From Pelargonium tetragonum (Eukaryota > Streptophyta > Magnoliopsida > Geraniales > Geraniaceae): a stretch of 64,000 bases of DNA. The notes under the pieces were generated by a model. That model was given only the letters and a program-made list of their open reading frames with translations, was not told the origin of the DNA and made no database searches. Below, one piece after another: positions 37,891 to 49,000 of the stretch. The translations under genes were made by a program, and so were the position numbers. Each line of letters starts with the position of its first letter. Position 1 is the stretch's first letter. The stretch is from NCBI GenBank assembly GCA_036897445.1, contig JAYMTL010000101.1, positions 1-64,000 of the forward strand, given 5' to 3'.

Positions 37891-40800
37891 TAAGGAAGAG
37901 ATAAAAGAACTAATAGAGTCGCTTTTACAGGGATTTTAAGGAGAGATAGTTAGATATAGATTTTTTAGTCTTACTTATTAGGGGATTAGAACGTTTTATT
38001 GCAGCCTTAATCTAAGTTTTTATTTAAGGGATAGCTTAGGAAGGGCTTTATTATAGTATGGTATAGAACTTATGTTTGTTCTGTTTATTAAGGTATCCTA
38101 GTAAAGCACTTAAGAAAGGAGAAATTTGAATTCCTTAAAAGTACCTGGTCCCTGCTACAATTTCTCGAGGCAGATACGCGCACCCTGATTCCAAACCCAG
38201 CACTTGCATTTATTTATCTTGCAAGGGGTTTTGAGGCCTGGAAAGGGCAAACGTAAGGTACTGAGCAGGCGCGTCCTTTTCCAATGTAAATTTATAGGCC
38301 GAACTGGAAGAAATCTTGCAGCAAGTAAGGAAAGGGAGAATTTTATATTAAAGGGAAAGCACAAGGTAAACTTGTTTTCTCGTGTAAATAACTTATAAGT
38401 CTGATTATATATTCCCTTACTAATCCCATCTTTTAGCACAGAGTTAAATAAAATGTACATGCATTTTTGCTACAAGTCAGGGGTCCCTTTTTCTAGAATG
38501 CAGGTATCGAAGATAAGTATATAAAGAGCGCATAATATACAAGAAAATAAGGATTTCCAGTACAAGGTTATAGGCACCACTCGTGAATAAGTTAGGGTTT
38601 CCCCCAATTTTATAAGAAAAATGCCCTTGTTGTTTGTAAGAGTATATTCCCTAGGATTTCTAAGAGTAGGAGGTAGCTCCTTTTCCTACAGTAGTATGGT
38701 ATTATTAGAGCCTGTTGTACGCTATAGCTAGCATCTTTTGGGTGGGAGTTTCCGGCCTTTCGGCTTAAGTGTTTAGTGATCAATTCTAAGGTAAGGTAAA
38801 AAAGGGGACTGACTACTCTTGGGGATTCTCTTATAAGCTTGATTTTCCACTCCACTCTGGGTTTTCTAGTTACAGCTAAGGTTAAAGGCTTTTAAAAAGT
38901 CTTAGATAGCTCCTTTAGTGAAACCCAGTTAAACGTAAGTATTTATTACTTGGGCTTTTCCTAAATTTGTTTATACTCTCCGCGCGAGCGCTTGGAAATC
39001 TTGGCCGCTTCCTTGTGCCGGTTATAGTCTATTGCCCCTGTGGGAATTTCTAATTCTTTTATAATATCCTTAGCTTCATGTTCAAAAGTCAGTCTTGATT
39101 TAGGGCCTTTCTGAGAGAGGGCGGGCCTTGTTGTATTCTAAGAAGTATTCCAGTCTTCTACTACAAGCTCAATCTTAAAATTTAATGTATTACTTAATGC
39201 AAGCACTCGTAGAAGAAGGGAGTCTAGAATTTTTTTCTTTTTTATCAAAAATTTGTGAAGTAAAAACTCGTTAAAATTTAGTTGTAGGCTTTCCGGAGCA
39301 GCTTCTTATTACAAGAGAGTTTTATATAACTTTTCTTTCAGATAAGAGTGCACTAAAACCTCGTTTGGCTGCGAAAAGGGTTTCATTTTAGTCTAACTGA
39401 AATATACTGTCGGGTACCGACCAGAAATAAAGATAGTAAAAATCTCTTTTCGAATCCTGCAGAGTTTAATTAACTCAAGGTTTTAAGTCTTAGATATTTT
39501 CCCACCCTACTGCACGTAAGAACTCTTATCAGAAAGGCTTTAATCGGCCCAATCTCTTACTGACTGGCTATTTTAGGCATAATACTCTCTCCTTTCAGAA
39601 TAAAGTTCATACTCCTCTCTGGAGTGTCCCCGTTATTTAATTAGAGCCCCTGTGAATGTCTAGCATACAGGGTTTCAAAAAGCTTATCCTAAGGAGGAAG
39701 CTTCCAACTCGGAATAAGTTTTTCTTTTGCAAAGGAATAACACACCTTGCTATCTTTAGTTATAAGTTATAGAGTACTTCCTTTGGTGGGCGCCGGGGGT
39801 TAGCCCCATATGCCTAAGTAGATCTGTTAATGACTCTCCCCCTTTTGCATAAAATCTATCAGAAGAGGGTTTTTATGTCCTGTAGGTATCCCTATAAAGC
39901 TTTGTATTACACCCCAAAATTAGTAAGTAACTTACAGCAGCGGAATTCACTTAAGTTCACGTCCACTTTCAATTTGAATTCTCTCTATTGCACAAGGAGC
40001 AAAGAAAAGGGTTTTCTATAACATGCCCCTTGTATTAAAGAGTTAAACTCCTTTAGTAACAACTCTTGAAAATACCGAACTCTATTGGAAAACTAAAAGA
40101 CTTTTATTCCTACGAAAACGAGTCACTTTCAATAGCCCTAAAATAGCGAGTCTTTCCAGCGATCCTGCTCTATCTACGGGATAGAATTCTCACTACTAAC
40201 ACCGCTTTATTTCCGACTCCTTGATATTACTCAAATACAAAGGATAATAAACAAAGTACTGGCTCCTGGAATCGACTTACTTTAGCATATGTCAATTCTT
40301 TTTTCGTGTTTAAGTCTAATAATTTATGCCCAGTCCCAGAAAAGCTAAGGCAGCAGCCAAAGTTTGACATTGAGCATCACTTATAGGTCCTAATTCTCCT
40401 ATAATACAAAAGCCTAGTAAATTTTACCCTACAAATTAGTTCCAAGTATCCTCACTCAGGAATATAAGCAGGAAGTGGTTATTTCTTTATGAGTCTTTTA
40501 TATCTAATCTATCTGTTGGAAGAGCTTGTCCAAAGTAAGAACTAAGTCGATAAAGCCTAATTTTATACTATAGATCAAGAAAAAATCCTAGAGTTAACGT
40601 AGAACTCTTTTTTATTCCTTTTTAACGTTGGTAGGAACTTTGTCCTCTTAACCATTTGTTTGAACAGAAATCGAAGAGTCTTAACTTGATGAGTAGCTTC
40701 TATCTAATTTACTATGTACTTTAATTAGCTTTCCAGGAAAAGGTGATTTTCTAAAGAAAGAAAACTTATTATCTTAAAATTCTATTGAGTTTAACTAAAT

Positions 40801-43320
40801 TAAGGATTACACTTTTTAGCATAGTACACGTAGTTTGAAAAAGGGTCAGTATTCACTCTTGATTTAGAATCGCTTTCGTTGGTTCGAATCGGAATTACTC
40901 ATGTTTTCCATGGACTTTTTTGCCTTTTAGTGTAAAGATGTGATTATACTGATAGCGTTACCAAGAGTAAGCTTTGTGAGGTAAATTATAACAATGGAAC
41001 TAAACATAAGTTATTAGCTTTATAGCGTACCTGGTTAGCGAAGTGCAAATTAAAACTACGTGTTATTTAAAGTATAATAAAAAGAGGAGTCCACTATAGC
41101 TTTAAAAGTCTTAAATCAATACCTGTACTTATGCAAGGGTAAATCTTAGTGATGACTTTGTTTTAACACAGTAAGAGCAGCTTCTTAGTAATATAAAATG
41201 AAAATGACTATGCGATATCAACTAACAAATTACGAGGTATTATCTTATTTACTATAAGGCTCCGAAAGAATTTCGTACATAATATAAAACTTCGCCTTTT
41301 TCTGTATAACGTGCGAATCCTGTATTAAATCGCAAGGCAGAATAAAAGAAGTTTAGGAGCTTTTGTATATTAATAACAGTTACAAAAGAGGTATAAATAG
41401 TTAATATTTGAGTTTTTAACTACCTCAAGGAATACCCTCTAATATCAAGCTTTAGAGTCAAAGAGCTAGCCCTTTAGTTAAAGCTATTAAGGAGTTCCCG
41501 GATGTTTTCGCCCTTTGTTGTAATAAATCTTGTTTTTTAAGAATTCTGAATGGAGATTCTTCTAACCGAGTAGCTCGGGTACAAGCCTGACCGTAGGGTT
41601 TTTCATACTCATAAAAGGGATCCCTGAAGAAGTTCCTGTAAATAGAGTAGGAAAGATACCCAGTTTTAGGAATGAGAATCACGTAGATAGATGTCTATAC
41701 AATTTTTATACCTGTATCTTGTGAACTACGGTATGTTACGAATTACGGCAACGGCTTCTATAATCAACTCGCGGGGGCATTAAGCAATAGCTAAAAAATT
41801 TTCTGCTTAGTCATAAAAAGAATTTTAAGGTTCACACAAAGCAAGAGATTCATATGAGTTACGTTGGATACAAACATCCTACATCATCTAGATAAAGTAC
41901 TACTCAGTTATAAGGCGGAGGTGGGTTCAAATAAAAAAGGGTTGCCCCGGACAATCGGCCTAAAAGTTTTTCTATTCTACGGAGCCTTTTTAAGAGGTCC
42001 TTCCTAGGATAATTTGGAAATGGAAAGAGATTTTGTTCTCTTTATAGCCTTATAATTGTAGAGTTTATCCGCTTTTAAGGAGTCCCGGTGCCTTAACTTA
42101 TTAGATTTTCAGAAGGAAATAGGTTGAGTCAAAAGCCGCGCTTACGAAAGTTTTTTTTGTTGACAAGTGTTCGATAATAAATTCATTTCTATGAGAATGC
42201 GGGATATTATACGCAAATACAGGAGGAGTTTTTATAAGTTTCTTATGACTTAAAAGTTTCTTCCTTTTTTTAGCTTTTACCTACGGTTATATATCAAAGC
42301 AGAGCGAGGACTTATTCTATTCGTATAGGTTGCGGGTTCACAGAAATCCTTTTAGAGGCTCACTACTTTTATGTTATTAAACTCTGCTTGTACACATTCG
42401 GCTTTTTCTTTAGGTTTTAATTCATTTTAGAGGGGTGCTTTTCAGAAAGGACTTCTAACGAGTAGACTTTCCCTGTTTCTATAAAAGGAAGCCTTAGTAT
42501 TTGGATCGTTAGAAATTTAAGAGACTAGAAAAACAAAAAAGTTGAGTTTTCGATTCTCAGTATAAGGGCTATATTATATAATAGTAATATAATAAAGAGT
42601 TCTAATGGGGGACCCTTTGAGTCTCAGTCTCAGACTTAGTAAAAATACTTGAAAAAGACTTAAATTACAAAAACTTAACTAGACCTAACAAGAGTTTAAA
42701 TTGCTCGGCTCTTTTTAAAGGAGGTCTTTCTAGGCTTGGCTTAAACTTGTCAACTTAAAAATTCCTTGGTCTATATCCGGAACTCGCTTTTATAAACAAG
42801 GACTTAATGTATTTTCTTCAGTCATAGGTGGGAATACTCTTATTCTTTAGACTTTTGTGGTCTACTATACTAAAGGATTAAGTTTCAATTTTATGATTAC
42901 ATACAATAGAGGTAACTCCCTTTTCATAAAACTAACTCAATTCTGTCATCTTATTTGATGGGACAAAAACATTTAAGGGCTATCTAAATTATATAACTCA
43001 ACAATAGGTCTAGCCTTTTGTATAATACTAGTCCGGTTACTTTCATTCGAGTGCTAAAAATGAAAAAGTAGATGGAGGGGTTTCTTATAATTATATTAAG
43101 TTACTGAACTATATAAATAGTAAACCAGGATCTGGAATAAAAAATCTTTAAGCCAGCGCCAAAAAAGAAGGGGTACTTGTTTTCATGATATTCTCCGAGC
43201 CTAGGAGGCCTATAGAATTTCCTATGACTGGCGAGGGTCTCTTTTTTTACTAAAAAAGAGAGTGAGTACTTGCTGGAATCAAAGTTTTCTAAAGCTAAGT
43301 CGAGATCTTAAGTAAGAAGT

Positions 43321-43366
43321 GGTCTGATTCGAACCTATTGCTTTGGTTCGGAGCGCGTGCTACCTT
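43321..43366 (-). other. tRNA-like relic
   Basis: Read on the minus strand, GGTAGCACGCG resembles the D-arm/A-box end of a tRNA, and 20 bases further on GGTTCGAATC matches the T-arm/B-box consensus. The spacing from the D-loop GG to the T-loop TTC is about five bases too short, and no acceptor stem pairs. So it is not a working tRNA. It may be a decayed tRNA or a fragment of a tRNA-derived SINE. Confidence 0.3.
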
Positions 43367-43398
43367 TTTTCATGTTTATGATATACCTGCCTACATTG

Positions 43399-43425
43399 CT
43401 AATATATCGATATATAATATATTAG
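43399..43425. repeat. 9-bp inverted repeat with TATA-rich spacer
   Basis: CTAATATAT, a nine-base spacer, then ATATATTAG. It lies 33 bp right of the tRNA-like relic. Flanks do not extend the symmetry. Confidence 0.5.
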
Positions 43426-44273
43426 TGATTCTAGTCTAAACTTTCTCAATCCAGTTAGATTCTCCATAAATTAGGGTAAGTGCCGCTGTGTGCTTTATTT
43501 TAACAGACTTCTACAACCCTTTTGAGGATAATATGGATATTAACAAAGGTATTAAAGGTGGGGCATTATCTGATGCGTGGAAGAAGTATAACTTTAATTT
43601 GCAGGGATACTGGATTTGGGTTATAGGTTTTTCTATTCGTGTCATTTTTATGCTTTATAAGCCAAGTTGCTTAAGGACCTCCTATTATTTCTTGATCTCA
43701 AAAACCTTGTACAAAGTTGTTCAGGCAATCTATAACTAAGGCGCCTTTCCCTTACCTTAAATAAAACCCCTTTTAGCTTGTTATTACCCAAATTCCTTGA
43801 TCCAAAAGACTTTTACGGATCGATATCACCTAGGAAACTGACTAGCCTGAAAACCCTGGAATACAAGATACTGCAAAACATCTTTTGTAAAAGCATTTCC
43901 CTTAGAATACCCAAGAGTGACTCTTCTAAACTAAAGGGGTAGCAACTTGACTGGCAAATTACCCTTAGAAAGTCCTTCTCTTGTAAAACCTTTACTCAAA
44001 AGTAACCCTCATCCAAGACCTTACTAACCCTTACTTTCCTGCCTGTGAATACGGGTAGTTAAAAAAACGTAACTCAAATACTTGCTTTTTTAGTACAGCC
44101 CTTCCTATTTAGACCCTGTCTTGCAAACTTTTATATAATGTACGATTCTGAACTATCCGGGCTTCTTGAGCCCTTCTTATTCTGTATGAAATTCCTTAGA
44201 CTAGAACTCTTCATTCTATTTATTGGTGTATATCCTTTAAGCCTGCAACTAGCATTCGATTACCTGCGGAGAA

Positions 44274-44615
44274 GTGCTTAATAGCGGGCTTGCCTTTTTG
44301 TATCGTGCATTATGTAAGTCTCCTAATCAAGCTTTTTATGATCCAAAATTTCTTATGTCGATTTTTGGGTTCTGTTTTCAAAGTGAGAGCTGTACAAATT
44401 CTACTAGCGAGGTTTTGACAAAAAAATCTTTAATCTCTATTAGAATGGATATAATAATCTCAGCACACCTTAACAAGCAAAGATTACGACTACCTTTTCT
44501 TCTTACTTTTAATAAGGACCCTACTTTTAAATACAAATCAAATGGAAATTACCTTTTTATGTTTTTCAACCACACTGTAAAGAGTTTTCCATATAGAGAC
44601 TACAGTCTGTACTAG
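44274..44615 (+). other. 113-codon open frame, longest in window
   Basis: Begins at GTG; with the first internal ATG (residue 29) it is 85 codons. The product is Ser/Phe/Leu-rich with a basic middle and an aromatic end. There is no domain, signal peptide or known motif. It is followed by further short frames in the same strand but different phases, without an intron pattern that I can defend. Chance remains the best explanation. Confidence 0.12.
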
Positions 44616-44880
44616 GAACCAACCCACTCCTACAAAGATATGCGCACCCTAAAAAACATTGTTTTCAAAATTAGGATGTTTTTCACGAAAACACGGAATT
44701 GACGAGTATTTCTTGGCTAACACTTTTTATTTGTATTCGGAATTTAAAATAAGTCTATCTCACAAATTACGGAATCGAATGGGAATCCTTTGGTTTACGC
44801 CTTCATTGATTTTCCTTATAAAAAGGGTAAAGCTTCGACTTAAGGTTGTTTTCTTACTAGGTATAGAAGGGCTATAGAAT

Positions 44881-46080
44881 AAGATAGTTTTTTCTTTTTG
44901 TGTCTTCTATATTTCTATATGTTATATGTAGTGTTTGCTAAGCCTTTTGCTTTATTCTTGCTTTAATTGTTGGTCTTCTACAGCCTCTTAGTATAGGTTG
45001 AGCTCTTGTTTTAGTTGTTTAGTTGGCCCCTCTACGTTCTTATTAGCTGTATTAGATAGGAAGAGTGAGGATTCTTGCTAAGGTTTAGGAGGATAATGAT
45101 AATAGAAGATAGTAGAGGATTTAGAAGTTAGGTGTATTTAATAGTTATAGGTTATTTTCTCTTATGGAGTTTTCTTGGAAATAAACTATTAAAGAATATA
45201 GATTCTAGTTGTAAGAAGTCTTATATTAAGTATGTCTTAGATTTGTTTCTTTTTCTTGTATCTTATGGCTATAGAGGAACTTATACTTGTATTAGCTCCC
45301 AACACTTTTATATCTCGGTTTACTCCTCGCTTATTCTTACCCATACTCTGTAGCTTGCTTTTATGCCCGGTCTTAGGCTTAACATTAGAGTCCCCGCCTT
45401 GTGGCTTGTGGAGCTTAGCTGCTCTCTTATCCTAGTATGAGCTGCCCCTGTCTTATCTTATTAGTATTACTTGCCTTGATCTTGACAGCTAGAGTTTGTA
45501 TCACTCTTAGTATCAGTTATAGTCGTTCGTAGTCCTGGATTTTTTTAATATAGAGATTTTTGGTAATAGAAGCATAACGGAGCCGCTAGAGTAAGAATAG
45601 TATACGTCTAGTCCTTTTCTTTTTAATAGTCCTACAGCCTCGTTCTTATAGTATAGAGTATAAAAAGGGTCCTGGTACGGGAGGCTTTAGTAGTTTCTTT
45701 ATTCATTAATACATATGAAGCCTATTTGCTTTTCTTATCTATAAGTATTACCCGCTTCTTCTTCCTAGTAGTTTAGTTTGCATATTCTTTACATACAGTT
45801 GTTATATAGTTGCACTCCCCCTCGAATCTTACACGAATTATACTCCTACTCGTCCCTGTAATACGGGTTCCTCTTAAGGATTAAAAAATCTCTCCTAGGA
45901 ACTTCTTTTTATAGATTAAGTATAGATTCCTTCTTAGGCTTATTTAGGCGCACTCCCTTGTAATCTCTGGGATCTGCTCCGTATGGGGTCTATTTCCCTG
46001 CCCCAGCTCTATACAGTATCAAGGAGAGTAGATAGGATAAGAGGGGCCCCTAAGAGTATATGAAAGGCAGGGTCCTAAAT
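44881..46080 (-). repeat. relic island, strongly TCA-poor
   Basis: The triplet TCA occurs about four times in 1.2 kb where composition predicts about twenty, so TGA is nearly absent from all three minus-strand frames. The + strand is rich in TTAG and TATAG. A purine-rich block (45054-45130) followed by CTTATGG (45161) recalls the order seen in family A. It reads on the minus strand as a broken, basic, Tyr- and Gly-containing coding remnant. The element is old and broken many times. Its class is not assignable from sight. Confidence 0.4.
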
Positions 46081-49000
46081 TTGTAGATTTTAGATGGGTT
46101 AAAGAATTTCTTAGGTTCGGCTATACCTGACTTCTTTCGGTTCACAGGAGCTTTTCGCACGAAAAACAAGGAATCCGTCTAGCAATTCAGTAAAGGTGAG
46201 TAAGGGTCCGGTTTCCCCTTAATTTAGCATTCTCGAAGTCCGGTAAGGTAGCAAGTAAGTGATACCCTTTTGTAGTCGGGATATTTAGCATCTATATGAA
46301 GTACAGGAATTTTCAAAATAGGGGTACCTCTAAACAAAGTTATATTCTATTTTAAAGGGTTTTTCTTCAAAGGGCTATAACTACGGTGGATTTTTACAAG
46401 ACTTAAGTCCTCCCTTCCTTTTTCACTCCCTAATATACAACTACGCGCTCACCTAAGAAACGGGGGTCTATAGGAGGTGCTAACTTTCCGGGTAGTGAGT
46501 TTAATACAAAATACAAGCCTTTCGTAATCCTAGCTTGTAAAAGAGTTTGACTTCGCAAGGCTCCCCTTTACACTTTCATAGTATACCCGAAACTAGGTTT
46601 CTTGTTCCAGATGTGGATAATCCTTTTCCTCTTTAGAAGTCTTAGACTCTGCCTAATATGAGTTTCTGAACATAGCTAACGGTTGCACTAATTTCTGTCA
46701 AAAAGAAATAAATAAGGAAATAGCAACACTTTCAAGTCCATAATAGTCACGGAGCCTGCCACAGTTTTCAGTTCATTTTTATCCTAAGGTACTCGTATCC
46801 ATTGAAGACTTCCTATTTTTTTTGCAAAGTCATGACTAGCTTTAGGGGTACTTAGCAGCTATCTAGATTTTGAGCGGGGAATCCTAGTTTCTTTATTGAC
46901 AGGTTTTTGGGCTAAAAGATAATAGAAGAGGGACGTGTTTTTAGATGCTTATGTAAAAGGTTTCTTTAGGCCCTTTTTAGCAGTCACTAGAGAAATAAAA
47001 GGGCTTCTTTTTGCAGGAGATTACTCTTATATAGAAAACTCAAAAGATACAAGTATGTACAAATTCTTACTACATTTTTGCAGAACAAATTAATTAAAAC
47101 AAATATAATACCAAAAAAAGTGCTGTGGTTTAAAGTAAGGAAGAGTATGCTTTTTAAGTATTTCTACCTACGGGGTCTTAGGAAACCCTTTGATATGGGA
47201 ATCCTGCGAAACAACTACAACTTTTTAGAGAATTATAGAAAACGGACGATTTTTTGTCAATATATTTTGAAAAAGTCTTCTCGGAATCTTTTGAGCACTA
47301 TATTATATAAATAATGTTTACACTTCGACAGGGATCCCTAGTATCAACCAAAAACCTGTTAAAAAAAGTAACCGGAGGAGCATTAGCAAAAACCAAAAAA
47401 TACCAAAAGGAAAAATTATAAGAGTTACGAAAAAACTTGTAGTAAGGATTGAGTTCCCCTTCGTAATTGTAAGTAAATTCTTTGCTGCATAACTAAGTAT
47501 TCCGATCGGATACGAAATGAATGCCGTGGAAGCTACTTCAGCTTTCTTATTTAAATAGTTTTTAACGAGATCTAAAGATCCTTTTAGACCTAAGGGTTCT
47601 TCCCTTTTTCAAATGAGACTTTGTATTTTCTTTAACATCGATTTAGGGGTAGTCATAAGTTTTATAAGAGTGCAACCTTTCAAGTCCTTGGGTTTGACTT
47701 TTTATAGTTGTTTTAGAGCAGTTCCATAAGGAAGAAGTCTTATAAAAATTTCTAATACCATGCTTTAAGTATTGGGCGGGATGTTCATAAGTATGGACCT
47801 TATAGATTAAACCGAAAGGTTGAAAGGAATACCTATAGGAGATGGGAGACCTTTCCTTGACCTGGACATTACTCGTTTTGAATAATACACAGGTTTCTTT
47901 TTTACAAATAGATTTTGGTTTGGACGTATTGCATAAAAATTACACCACTTATTACAAGGGCTCTAAGTTAACTCTTTCTAAGACCCTTCTCAATCGCGAT
48001 ATATTAACCTTTAGTATATGGTTTTCAGCATTTCTTTTCATTTTGCTTCAGTTTTTAGTCCTTCCCTAATTTAGAGTTTCAAATATAACGAATGGGCAGT
48101 CTTAAAGCAGGACTTTTCTAACTACCTTATACTATTTATTACCCGTCCCCTTAGTAAGGCCCAGGCAGGAAGGCGGGCTCCTTTCTTAAAGGGAATTTAC
48201 AATGGAAGAAACCAGATACACAAATAAACTTGATTTGCCCGCGGCAGCCCTTTTGAGAAAGAAAAACGGCTAAGCAAGCTATTTAGGGAATTTTTGAATA
48301 AGGAAATTCGTATCTTATTTAATCTTAATTTGAAAGGGGCGGTACTGGAAACTAAAAGCTCCCTTACCGGTAATACTATAACCTGCCCTAACTAAAGAAT
48401 CCTACTGTTCATAAAGGTTAAAGCCTTCTCATAAAAAGGTTCTACAATTTACTTCTTTTTTAAGACGTACTAGTCTAATAAATTATAAAAAAAAATAAGG
48501 AAGCTATGAATTTTAAGAACTAAATTGCATTTCGAAAAAGGGAATAAGCTTTATTACAAGGCCCCCGCGTTCCTTACTCATCCTAAGTAAGAGACTTCGC
48601 CCTAAATTAAGGCGCATTAAATAGAGGCTCTCACACTCCCTAAACTAGGAAAGGTCATGTTAGAGACACTTGTCATTTTATATATAAAATTCTTTGGCCA
48701 TGAAAGTAACCCTCTATAGTCAAATTCTTATTTCTTTTTTCCCCCTTAGCGGAGACAAAAAAATCTTAATTAATTAAAAGCTCTCTACTTCCCTTTACCT
48801 AAGCTCTTTGTTGTAGTACAGGAGCGACTAAAAACTACAAGTACAACTCATTCGTTAGTAAATTAAAGAAATGAAGTTTATGATACGAATAAAGCAAGAG
48901 TTTTGATAAAATTTCCTTTCAGCTCAAAGAAATTTTAGGCAACCGTACTCTTTCTTATAAAGCTTAAAGCCCTACGGGAATGCCCTGTTGTCAAAGTTAG

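Larger units (their letters stand above)
35561..37900. other. less mutated stretch without a confirmed gene
   Basis: Dinucleotides are close to balanced here: 35821-35940 gives 13 TA, 13 AT, 15 CA+TG and 16 AC+GT, against strong bias elsewhere. A short CAA run (ACAACAACAACA) is at 35864-35875. Two ATG-started frames lie here, 36308-36544 (+) and 37681-37890 (-); neither has a recognised domain. This is the best place in the window to look for a degraded gene or a younger insertion. Confidence 0.4.
37901..44880. other. mutated background, no gene
   Basis: No gene is supported. TTCATTTTAG copies lie at 39382-39391 and 42421-42430, and AAATAAAATG at 38446-38455. A tRNA-like relic lies at 43321-43366 and a 9-bp inverted repeat at 43399-43425. 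The longest frame of the window (44274-44615) is here. Confidence 0.5.

Noticed and set aside
38502-38520. 19-base word AGGTATCGAAGATAAGTAT, also at 56943-56961
   Set aside because: Unlikely but not impossible by chance given all possible pairs, and similarity stops at the edges. Kept out of the feature list; a genome-wide count would settle it.
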